From an uncultured Bacteroidota bacterium (GTDB lineage: Bacteria > Bacteroidota > Bacteroidia > Flavobacteriales > Flavobacteriaceae): a DNA stretch of 7,886 nucleotides. The notes beneath the pieces are model-generated. The model did not search any database and had not been told where the DNA came from. It was given only the letters and a program-made list of their open reading frames with translations. Both the position numbers and the translations under genes were made by a program. Where the stretch lies: positions 1 to 7,886 of the forward strand of contig CAILTC010000351.1 of NCBI GenBank assembly GCA_903837025.1. The letters are read 5' to 3'. Below, piece after piece: positions 1 to 5,105 of the stretch. The stretch's first letter is position 1. Each line of letters opens with the position of its first letter.

Positions 1-1216
1 CAAAAACACCGAAGTTAGTAAAGTTACGAACTTTTGCTTTATGTTTTGTAGCTGCTGCGTATTTGGATTCGATATTATCCCAAGGATCAGATTTTAATTG
101 TTTGATACCAAGTGACATTTTACGTTCTTCACGATCAAGAGTTAAAATGATTGCATCTACCTCGTCGCTAACCTTCAGGAATTCCTGAGCGCTGCGTAAG
201 TGTTGAGACCATGACATTTCAGAAACGTGAATTAAACCTTCAACACCTTCAGCAACTTCGATGAAAGCACCGTAATCAGCGATTACAACTACTTTACCTT
301 TTACGTTATCACCAATTTTAAGATCAGCATTTAAAGCATCCCATGGGTGAGCGTTCAATTGTTTCAATCCTAATTGGATTCTTGTTTTCTCGTCATCAAA
401 ATCAAGGATAACCACATTAAGAACTTGATCTAACTCAAGAACTTCAGATGGATGGTTGATTCTAGACCAAGAAAGGTCAGTAATGTGGATTAATCCATCA
501 ACACCACCTAAATCAATAAAGACACCGTAAGAAGTAATGTTTTTAACAACACCTTCTAATACTTGACCTTTTTGTAATTTTCCGATGATCTCTTTTTTCT
601 GTACTTCAATATCCGCTTCGATAAGCGCTTTGTGAGAAACAACAACGTTTTTGAATTCGTGATTAATTTTTACCACTTTGAATTCCATCATTTTGTTTAC
701 ATATACATCGTAATCTCTAATTGGTTTAACATCAATTTGAGAACCTGGTAAGAAAGCTTCGATTCCGAAAACGTCAACGATCATACCCCCTTTAGTTCTG
801 CATTTTACAAAACCATTAACGATTTCTCCTGTTTCGTTAGCCGAAATAACTCTATCCCATGATTTGATAGTACGTGCTTTTCTGTGAGATAATACCAATT
901 GACCTGTTTTATCCTCACGGATGTCAATCAATACTTCTACTTTGTCACCTACTTTTAATGCTGGATTGTAACGGAATTCGTTCAATGAAATAACACCTTC
1001 CGATTTTGCGTTGATATCAACGATAACGTCTCTATCTGTAATTCTAACAACTACGCCTTCTACTACTTCTTCTTGGTCAGTAGCTATGAAAGTTTTTGAT
1101 ACTAAGTCTTCGAATTCTTGTAAGTTTTTCTCATCAACAGCATCAATACCTTCTTCGAAATTGTGCCAGTTAAAATTTGCTAAAAACTCTTCTTGTGATT
1201 TTAATTGTTCAGACAT
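1..1216 (-). CDS. rpsA: 30S ribosomal protein S1, partial (3' end beyond window)
   Basis: S1 binds mRNA on the small ribosomal subunit and helps initiation, which should matter most in a lineage that rarely uses Shine-Dalgarno pairing. About 405 codons are open from ATG at 1216 to the window edge with no stop, so the C-terminal part is missing; bacteroidetal S1 proteins are usually around 600 residues. The N-terminus reads MSEQLKSQEEFLANFNW. Successive OB-fold S1 repeats are visible at about residues 50-116 (VVEGVVVRITDRDVIVDI), 130-200 (GEIVNGFVKCRTKGGMIVDV), 217-287 (GQVLEGVVKNITSYGVFIDL), 302-376 (GDNVKGKVVVIADYGAFIEV), and the start of a fifth near 393 (KVRNFTNFGVF). Repeats 3 and 4 carry the typical GLIHxxxxSW segment, as expected for the RNA-binding repeats. 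The ATG is the only sensible start, and it lies downstream of a good promoter and a leader of about 114 nt. Confidence 0.97.
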   Translation of the reverse strand, partial: MSEQLKSQEEFLANFNWHNFEEGIDAVDEKNLQEFEDLVSKTFIATDQEEVVEGVVVRITDRDVIVDINAKSEGVISLNEFRYNPALKVGDKVEVLIDIREDKTGQLVLSHRKARTIKSWDRVISANETGEIVNGFVKCRTKGGMIVDVFGIEAFLPGSQIDVKPIRDYDVYVNKMMEFKVVKINHEFKNVVVSHKALIEADIEVQKKEIIGKLQKGQVLEGVVKNITSYGVFIDLGGVDGLIHITDLSWSRINHPSEVLELDQVLNVVILDFDDEKTRIQLGLKQLNAHPWDALNADLKIGDNVKGKVVVIADYGAFIEVAEGVEGLIHVSEMSWSQHLRSAQEFLKVSDEVDAIILTLDREERKMSLGIKQLKSDPWDNIESKYAAATKHKAKVRNFTNFGVF

Positions 1217-1330
1217 GCTGATTAAAAATTTGTATTCTGTATTCTCTCGAGTTTCTTAAAGTGCTAGAAAACAACAGAAGTTGTTGAATTGATTTGTTTA
1301 TACCTAAAGGAAACTCTTATTCACCAAAAG
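1217..1330 (-). promoter_or_regulatory. rpsA 5' leader with hairpins
   Basis: Untranslated leader of about 114 nt inferred between the predicted rpsA start of transcription (near 1330) and its ATG. It contains a 6-bp stem with a 4-base loop at 1270-1285 (AACAAC, AGAA, GTTGTT). A short palindrome at its 5' edge (CACC, AAAA, GGTG; 1322-1333) overlaps the presumed start point. No Shine-Dalgarno-like sequence precedes the ATG; the last bases are A/T-rich. In E. coli, S1 represses its own synthesis through its mRNA leader; a similar role here is only an inference. Confidence 0.45.
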
Positions 1331-1335
1331 GTGTG

Positions 1336-1366
1336 CAAAAGTAATTCTTTTTTATTGATCTGCAAA
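1336..1366 (-). promoter_or_regulatory. rpsA promoter (Bacteroidetes type)
   Basis: Read on the minus strand, TTTG (1366-1363) is followed after 19 bases by TACTTTTG (1343-1336). This matches the Bacteroidetes -33 / -7 consensus (TTTG ... TAnnTTTG) exactly, with the usual spacing. Transcription would start near 1328-1332, giving rpsA its own transcript independent of upstream genes. Confidence 0.7.
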
Positions 1367-1390
1367 ATATTTCCAAACAGATAATCAATT

Positions 1391-1541
1391 GATTTTTAGG
1401 AGCAGAACGTTTTTTTGTTTTTATCACCATTGCTCCCGCTTTTCGTTGCAAACGAAGTTCACTGAACTCCAAAAAAACAGAAGTAAAGTGAAGTAATCTC
1501 CCGAAAAAAAATCGGGAGGATTTCCACTGCAATCGTGGCTA
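1391..1541 (-). ncRNA. Structured intergenic element, flavobacterial dispersed type
   Basis: Read on the minus strand, this stretch opens with AGCCACGATTGCAGTGGAAA, followed by TCCTCCCG. It holds a perfect 7-bp hairpin with an A/T7 loop (1498-1518, CTCCCGA / TCGGGAG). A small hairpin (TTCGTT, GCA, AACGAA; 1442-1456) and an adjoining palindrome (AGTTCA, C, TGAACT; 1456-1468) follow. It closes with a GGAGCA / TGCTCC stem (1399-1404 with 1431-1436) and CTCCTAAAAA. I recall flavobacterial intergenic sequences with the same frame: an opening like AGCCCNGATAGNAGCGG and AATCCT, a variable hairpin, then GCGGGA and GCTCCTAAAAA. I cannot confirm the match or equate it with a named Rfam family; Flavo-1 is one to compare. 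It lies just upstream of the rpsA promoter, and I see no consensus promoter for the element itself. Its role is unknown. Confidence 0.5.
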
Positions 1542-1822
1542 ATTTGGACGTTTGGTAGTTTTAAGTACTTTGATGAAGTTTCTACTTAACGCTAATTATA
1601 TTGAATCACTTCAACCTGCTTTTTTTATTTTAGTTTTTAAAATAAAATAATTAAATAAGGACTTTATCTCATATTTAAATTTAGTACAATTTTTGTTTAA
1701 CAAAAATTAAATAATATTAAACACTTCTTAATCGTTTATTATTTGTAGGTTTACAGAATAATTGTTAATTAACACATTAACAACAATTAAGAGAATCCTC
1801 AAATAATAAACAAAAATTAATT
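1542..1822. other. AT-rich intergenic DNA between divergent transcripts
   Basis: No coding region is apparent. The stretch separates the minus-strand rpsA side from the plus-strand small genes. Weak inverted repeats are present: TTAAGTA / TACTTAA (1561-1567 with 1583-1589) and AATTGTT / AACAATT (1760-1766 with 1782-1788). Such short pairings are expected in AT-rich DNA and may mean nothing. A near-promoter TA-TTA-TTTG (1737-1745) has one extra base compared with TAnnTTTG and no clear -33 element, so the promoter of the small genes is not settled. Confidence 0.5.
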
Positions 1823-2002
1823 ATGTTTAACAAATTCAAAAAATCTGAACTTTTTATTTTAGCCGTAGTCATTTGCTTAATTTTTATTTCTGAATATATT
1901 TATTTAGTCGAAAAGGATTTTCAAAGAGCAATATTTATTGGACTTTGGCCGCCAACAATTGTTGGATTGTTAATATTCTTTAATTTAAAATTAAAAAAAT
2001 AG
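1823..2002 (+). CDS. Small membrane protein, 59 aa, hypothetical
   Basis: Complete 59-codon frame, ATG to TAG. The protein starts MFNKFKKSELFILAVVICLI, a basic N-terminus running into a hydrophobic segment at about residues 10-28. A polar stretch (EYIYLVEKDFQRA) follows, then a second hydrophobic segment at about 37-54 containing GLWPPTIVG, and a lysine-rich tail (LKLKK). This pattern predicts a two-pass inner-membrane protein with both ends in the cytoplasm. An A-rich stretch lies just before the ATG, as is common in this phylum. The resemblance to short hypothetical proteins of other flavobacteria is from memory. The next small gene starts on the base after its stop codon, which implies co-transcription and probably translational coupling. 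No function can be assigned. Confidence 0.7.
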   Translation: MFNKFKKSELFILAVVICLIFISEYIYLVEKDFQRAIFIGLWPPTIVGLLIFFNLKLKK

Positions 2003-2179
2003 ATGAAAAATTTAGAAATATTAATATTAACCGTTATTGTAATAATTTGCTTTGTAAGTTTTTTTATATCAACATTCAGGGAATTTGAAGTTCTTTCCAC
2101 AAAGAATGAATTTTTGCCAAAAAAAAGAGGAATAATATCTCGGTTTTTAGCTTATTTAGAAAGTTTAGTTTCTGAATAA
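2003..2179 (+). CDS. Small single-pass membrane protein, 58 aa, hypothetical
   Basis: Complete 58-codon frame whose ATG directly follows the TAG of the preceding small gene, with no base between. It starts MKNLEILILTVIVIICFVSF: one strongly hydrophobic helix at about residues 5-23. A soluble tail of about 35 residues follows, rich in charged residues (FREFEVLSTKNEF, PKKRG) and ending SRFLAYLESLVSE, which could form an amphipathic helix. The zero-gap junction, matching strand and similar membrane character suggest that the two products act together. I do not recognise the family. It is less certain than its neighbour because it is short and AT-rich, and no homologue comes to mind. Confidence 0.55.
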   Translation: MKNLEILILTVIVIICFVSFFISTFREFEVLSTKNEFLPKKRGIISRFLAYLESLVSE

Positions 2180-2190
2180 CACCAGTTATT
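2175..2190 (+). terminator. Weak hairpin at the end of the small-gene pair
   Basis: AATAAC and GTTATT pair around an ACCA loop, overlapping the stop codon of the second small gene, followed by ATTTTAATAA. The stem is only 6 bp and AT-rich, so termination here would be weak. The stronger hairpin at 2318-2350 could also stop this transcript. Confidence 0.25.
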
Positions 2191-2270
2191 ATTTTAATAA
2201 ATACCTGTTTTGCAATATATTCCGACTTTGTCACAAACCGTCCTTGATATAACAAGAAATCTTGCCACAC

Positions 2271-2297
2271 GCTTAGCGCGGATTTCTAATCCGTTCT
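2271..2297. repeat. REP-like palindrome
   Basis: CGGATT, a TCT loop and AATCCG form a perfect 6-bp palindrome (2279-2293) preceded by GCTTAGCG. Short GC-richer palindromes of the form GCGGATT-N-AATCCG are, as I recall, dispersed in Bacteroidetes intergenic DNA and resemble REP elements mobilised by REP-associated transposases. Only one copy is visible, so repeat status is an inference. Confidence 0.35.
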
Positions 2298-2313
2298 CAT
2301 AATTACAAATAAT

Positions 2314-2350
2314 AAAAAAACCCGATAAGCTTTAAAAACTTGTCGGGTTT
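2314..2350 (-). terminator. Intrinsic terminator of nupG
   Basis: A 12-position stem (2318-2329 with 2339-2350; AAACCCGA core) with a 9-base loop is followed on the minus strand by a run of seven T that overlaps the stem base. It lies 18 bases past the nupG stop codon. The one imperfect pair is A-C on the minus strand but a G-U wobble on the plus strand, so it may also stop the convergent plus-strand small-gene transcript. Confidence 0.8.
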
Positions 2351-2368
2351 AAAATATAAAAAAGATCC

Positions 2369-3622
2369 TTAACCAACCATATTCTCCAATTCGTTAGGAT
2401 TGTGTTTGTGCTTGAACAAAATAGCAAATGCAATCGCGACTATCAAAGCGTAACCCGCAAAAGAAAGCCAGATATTATGCCAATCTCTAACGCCATTGTG
2501 AGTAAAAAAGGTGTCAATAACTTGTCCGCTTATGATTCCGCCAAAGAAAGCTCCAAAACCATTCGACATCATCATAAATAATCCTTGAGCGCTTGAACGC
2601 ATGGTAGAATCGGTAGAAGTTTCGATAAACAACGAACCCGAAATATTAAAGAAATCGAACGCCATTCCGTAAACAACGCAAGACATTATTATCATCCATA
2701 AACCATCGGCAGGATTTCCGTAAGCAAACCATCCAAAACGTAAAACCCAAGCCAGCATCGAAATCAACATTACTTGTTTAATTCCAAATCGTTTCAAGAA
2801 AAACGGAATCGCCAAGATAAACAGCGTTTCTGAAATTTGTGAAATCGACATGATTATAGTAGAATATTTCACCACGAAGGAATCGGTATATTGAGGCACT
2901 TTGGCAAACTCAGAAAGATAGGTGTCGCCATACATATTCGTCAATTGCAAGGCACCGCCAAGAAACATGGAGAATATAAAGAACAACGCCATTTTGTATG
3001 TTCCAAATAATTTAAAGGCATTTAAACCTAATTTTTTGGCAAAAGAAGCATCTCCATCGATTTGTTTTTGCGGAGGACATTTTGGTAATGCAAAAGAGTA
3101 AATTCCTAAGATGAAAGCAGCGATAGCAGCGATATAAAACATATTGGCCGAAGCTTTGTTTCCTGATAAATTCGTGATCCACATTGCGGCAATAAAACCA
3201 ACAGTTCCCCAAACGCGAATGGGCGGAAAAACTTTGACAACGTCATAATCGTTATTCTTTAGAATCGTATATGCCACCGAATTCGATAATGAAATGGAAG
3301 GCATATAACAAAGCATTGCTCCAAAAATGACCCAATAAAATGTAGTAGGATTATCCACTTGCGGAAGATAACAAAGTGCTAAACCTCCTAAAATATGTAA
3401 AATTCCGTATAACTTTTCGGCGTTAACCCAGCGATCGGCAATAATTCCGGTGAGTGCAGGCATCAATATGGATGAAATTCCTAAGGTTGAAAATACGGCT
3501 CCAAATTCGGCTCCGCTCCATTGTTTTGTTGCAAACCAATAATTTCCAATGGTAATCAGCCAAGCTCCCCATACAAAAAACTGAAGGAAACTCATCACTG
3601 TCAAGCGATTCTTAATATTCAT
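2369..3622 (-). CDS. nupG: Nucleoside permease, NupG-type nucleoside:H+ symporter
   Basis: A 417-residue polytopic membrane protein of the major facilitator superfamily, nucleoside:H+ symporter family, predicted to bring nucleosides across the inner membrane with protons. It reads as collinear with E. coli NupG/XapB (about 418 residues) from end to end. The N-terminus is SFLQFFVWGAWLITIGNYWF (11-30). Other family segments are MPALTGIIADRW (54-65), FPPIRVWGT (132-140), SMFLGGALQLTNMYGDT (218-234), MSISQISETLFILAIPFF (258-275), YGMAFDFFNISGS (318-330) and RSSAQGLFMMMSNGFG (342-357). Hydrophobicity fits 12 helices with a loop near 180-200. The gene is transcribed alone: a terminator closes it, and the strong terminator of the candidate RNA lies just upstream. 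Only an imperfect -7-like sequence (TA-CTA-TTTG, 3653-3645) is seen before it. Substrate range cannot be told from sequence. Confidence 0.93.
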   Translation of the reverse strand: MNIKNRLTVMSFLQFFVWGAWLITIGNYWFATKQWSGAEFGAVFSTLGISSILMPALTGIIADRWVNAEKLYGILHILGGLALCYLPQVDNPTTFYWVIFGAMLCYMPSISLSNSVAYTILKNNDYDVVKVFPPIRVWGTVGFIAAMWITNLSGNKASANMFYIAAIAAFILGIYSFALPKCPPQKQIDGDASFAKKLGLNAFKLFGTYKMALFFIFSMFLGGALQLTNMYGDTYLSEFAKVPQYTDSFVVKYSTIIMSISQISETLFILAIPFFLKRFGIKQVMLISMLAWVLRFGWFAYGNPADGLWMIIMSCVVYGMAFDFFNISGSLFIETSTDSTMRSSAQGLFMMMSNGFGAFFGGIISGQVIDTFFTHNGVRDWHNIWLSFAGYALIVAIAFAILFKHKHNPNELENMVG

Positions 3623-3715
3623 ATTGATCCAACTTTAATTTTAGCAAATAGTATTTACTGTGTAAATTTAATAATAAATTAAGATAATCTAGTGATATTC
3701 TAAAATAGAAGTCAT

Positions 3716-3749
3716 AAAAAAAACCATCAGGTAAGACGTGATGGTTTTT
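3716..3749 (-). terminator. Strong intrinsic terminator of the candidate repeat RNA
   Basis: A perfect 11-bp stem (3719-3729 with 3739-3749; AAAAACCATCA / TGATGGTTTTT) with a 9-base loop is followed on the minus strand by a run of eight T (3723-3716). It lies between the four-hairpin region and the nupG gene, and no protein gene other than the distant pdxH ends into it. That makes it the likely 3' end of the predicted RNA. On the plus strand the tail is only five T within the stem. Confidence 0.85.
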
Positions 3750-3805
3750 CTACTAATCATAAACAAACAAAATCTCAATTATTATTTCGTATTATTAGGC
3801 TAAGT

Positions 3806-3836
3806 TTTAAGTAGATTGTGGGGCAAACTTCTTAAA
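3806..3836 (-). repeat. Hairpin repeat copy 1
   Basis: Outer stem 3806-3811 with 3831-3836, inner AG/CT pair, TTG/CAA clamp and five-base loop (CCCCA on the minus strand). The plus-strand right flank carries TTGAGAAC at 3847-3854. It is identical to copy 3 across the whole 31-base hairpin. Confidence 0.8.
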
Positions 3837-3880
3837 TTCATATTAATTGAGAACCTTATTCATAAAAAGTAGGTCAAGTT

Positions 3881-3914
3881 TTTAAAATAGATTGTTTGGG
3901 GCAAGCTCTTTAAA
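3881..3914 (-). repeat. Hairpin repeat copy 2
   Basis: Most diverged copy. The outer stem is TTTAAA/TTTAAA (3881-3886 with 3909-3914), the TTG/CAA clamp is kept, and the loop is expanded to seven bases (CCCCAAA on the minus strand). The arms differ in sequence from copies 1 and 3 but still pair. Confidence 0.7.
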
Positions 3915-3946
3915 TCCTTATTTTAATAATTATTAATAGGTTTAAG

Positions 3947-3977
3947 TTTAAGTAGATTGTGGGGCAAACTTCTTAAA
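3947..3977 (-). repeat. Hairpin repeat copy 3
   Basis: Same 31-base hairpin as copy 1, 141 bases away, and with the same downstream TTGAGAAC (3988-3995), also shifted by exactly 141. Copies 1 and 3 are therefore the matching members of a duplicated pair. Confidence 0.8.
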
Positions 3978-4021
3978 TTCTTTGTATTTGAGAACGTGTT
4001 TCAGAAATAAAAAAGACTAGG

Positions 4022-4057
4022 TTTTATAGTAGATTGTGGGGTAAACTCTTTTTAAAA
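4022..4057 (-). repeat. Hairpin repeat copy 4
   Basis: Core at 4031-4047 with the same AG/CT pair and CCCCA loop. The outer stem is TTTTA/TAAAA (4022-4026 with 4053-4057) across a larger internal loop. The innermost clamp pair is A-C on the minus strand and G-U on the plus strand. It is the first copy in the predicted transcript. Confidence 0.7.
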
Positions 4058-4085
4058 TCTTAATTGTTGTTCTTATTTCTTAGAT

Positions 4086-4118
4086 CAAATATACAACAAA
4101 TATCGGTTTAAAAACAAA
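4086..4118 (-). promoter_or_regulatory. Promoter of the candidate repeat RNA
   Basis: On the minus strand TTTG (4118-4115), 21 bases, then TATATTTG (4093-4086): an exact match to the Bacteroidetes -33 / -7 pattern with accepted spacing. A start near 4079-4081 falls about 20 bases before the first hairpin. A second TATATTTG (4122-4115) overlaps the -33 element and could act as an alternative -7, but its own -33 is poorly spaced. Confidence 0.65.
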
Positions 4119-4224
4119 TATAATCGACAAAATACACAAATAAAATAAATAAATATGTATTTTTCTTACTATTTTAAAATATTTCAAATAATAATTGTTT
4201 GCAAAATAATAAATAAGGAGTGCT

Positions 4225-4869
4225 TTAAGGAGCGAGTCTTTCGATTTTCCAAGAATAATCCTCTTGCAAATGATAGCGGATTCTATCATGCAATCTATTG
4301 GGACGTCCTTGCCAAAATTCAACTTCTACCGGACGGATTAAAAAACCACCCCAAAATGGAGGTCGTGGAATTTCTTTTCCTTCGAAATCTTTTTCTAATT
4401 GTTTCAAACCATCTTCAAGAACTGTTCTGGATGAAATGACTTCACTTTGGTTAGAAACTATTGCGCCTAATTTGCTTCCTGTAGGTCTTGATTCGAAATA
4501 ACCATCAGAAATATTCTCCGATGTTTTCTCGGCAATTCCTTTTATAATCACTTGGCGCTCCATAGAATGCCAGAAAAAAGAAAGACAAATATTAGGATTT
4601 TCTGCAATGGCTCTCCCCTTTTCGGAATTGTAATTGGTATAAAAAATAAATCCTTCATACGTATATTGTTTCAAAAGCAAAACGCGTGATTTCGGAAAAC
4701 CATCTAAACCAAAAGTAGCAACCGTCATGGCATTGACTTCTTCTACTCCTCCAAAATCTTCTACTTCATGAAACCATCTATTGAATAAATTGATTGGATC
4801 TTCGGGAATATTTGTTTCCAAAAGTTCGCTTTTTTCGTATGATTTTCTATAATTACTTAAGTCTTCCAT
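4225..4869 (-). CDS. pdxH: Pyridoxamine 5'-phosphate oxidase
   Basis: FMN-dependent cytosolic enzyme that oxidises pyridoxamine or pyridoxine 5'-phosphate to pyridoxal 5'-phosphate with oxygen, the last step of B6 salvage and of the DXP-dependent route. The 214 residues are the usual length. Family segments appear in order: SRVLLLK (61-67) and FYTNYNSEKG (76-85) of the FMN-binding split barrel, ERQVIIKG (104-111), the long RPTGSKLGAIVSNQS (128-142), PPFWGGFLIRPVEVEFWQG (170-188) and GRPNRLHDR (188-196) for FMN and substrate phosphate, and the typical C-terminus WKIERLAP. The ATG at 4869 sits behind an exact TAnnTTTG sequence. The gene appears to be its own unit: the inverted repeat at 4948-5021 separates it from rnz. 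No clear terminator follows, so its mRNA may run into the hairpin-repeat region. Confidence 0.96.
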   Translation of the reverse strand: MEDLSNYRKSYEKSELLETNIPEDPINLFNRWFHEVEDFGGVEEVNAMTVATFGLDGFPKSRVLLLKQYTYEGFIFYTNYNSEKGRAIAENPNICLSFFWHSMERQVIIKGIAEKTSENISDGYFESRPTGSKLGAIVSNQSEVISSRTVLEDGLKQLEKDFEGKEIPRPPFWGGFLIRPVEVEFWQGRPNRLHDRIRYHLQEDYSWKIERLAP

Positions 4870-4891
4870 TATTTTTTTATTTCTTTAGTTG

Positions 4892-4899
4892 CAAAAATA
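4892..4899 (-). promoter_or_regulatory. Possible pdxH -7 element
   Basis: TATTTTTG on the minus strand matches TAnnTTTG and lies 22 bases before the pdxH start codon. No TTTG or TTG is found at the expected -33 distance, so the support is partial. Use of this site would leave a very short leader of about 15-20 nt. Confidence 0.4.
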
Positions 4900-4947
4900 A
4901 ACAAACTTTTTATCATAAAAGAGTTTACTGCAAATGTATTATTCTTA

Positions 4948-5021
4948 CTATTTGTCACGCTGGAGGCGTATAAATAATTTTGCTCTCACGTACTTTGAGA
5001 TGTTTCCAGCGTGACAAATGG
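4948..5021. mobile_element. MITE-like or REP-like long inverted repeat
   Basis: The arms at 4948-4964 and 5005-5021 pair over 17 positions, 15 consecutive ones perfect (ATTTGTCACGCTGGA and its complement). They enclose a 40-base centre with a second hairpin (TCTCA, CGTACTT, TGAGA; 4984-5000). The whole can fold as one branched or extended hairpin. There is no T-run on either side, so a simple terminator is unlikely. The arm sequence, beginning TGTCACGCTGGA, recalls palindromic elements scattered between flavobacterial genes, but only one copy is in view. It sits between rnz and pdxH. No transposase is present, so any mobility would depend on enzymes encoded elsewhere. Confidence 0.55.
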
Positions 5022-5105
5022 AATGTTTTATATTGTAATTAGACTTGCTATTTATTCATAAATGAATATTGTCAATACAGTCAATTTTAAAACGCTTCAA
5101 TAAAA

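Larger units (their letters stand above)
3716..4080 (-). ncRNA. Candidate 365-nt RNA with four C-loop hairpins
   Basis: A minus-strand transcript is predicted from a consensus promoter (start near 4079) to a strong terminator (3716). It has no convincing reading frame and carries four related stem-loops. On the minus strand each reads roughly TTTAAGAAG, TTTG, CCCCA, CAAT, CTACTTAAA: outer stem TTTAAG/CTTAAA, an inner AG/CT, a TTG/CAA clamp, and a C-rich loop. A CCTA sequence follows each unit. The stem elements and the CCCC loop persist where spacers have diverged, and one copy has a two-base insertion in the loop, which fits RNA structure better than coding. C-rich loops are typical of regulatory RNAs that pair with G-rich targets, but that is inference. 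I cannot assign it to a known family. A 3' extension of pdxH mRNA is an alternative, since no pdxH terminator is seen. Confidence 0.6.

Noticed and set aside
1011..1259. 82-codon plus-strand frame
   Set aside because: Antisense shadow of rpsA with a low-complexity Ser/Thr-rich translation.
1317..1532. 71-codon minus-strand frame upstream of rpsA
   Set aside because: It runs through the hairpins of the structured element and across the rpsA promoter; its composition (rich in F, K, R) follows the DNA structure and it has no recognisable domain.
2076..2270. 64-codon minus-strand frame
   Set aside because: It lies opposite the second small membrane protein gene and the REP-like region; no promoter or family likeness supports it.
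3806..4057. CRISPR array
   Set aside because: Only four units, with unequal arms, related rather than unique spacers, a duplicated-pair layout and no cas genes.
3798..4057. Tiny peptides coded by the repeats, such as MNLRSLPHNLLKT in copy 1 on the minus strand
   Set aside because: Only copy 1 has the ATG; copy 2 has a two-base loop insertion that shifts the frame, and copy 4 reads differently. Structure is kept where coding is not.
4080..4439. Plus- and minus-strand frames of 80-94 codons at the pdxH end
   Set aside because: They overlap the pdxH coding region in other frames and extend into AT-rich intergenic DNA; no family likeness.
4948..5021. Terminator of rnz
   Set aside because: The stem is long, but no T-run follows it on the minus strand, and the nested hairpin is more like a mobile repeat.
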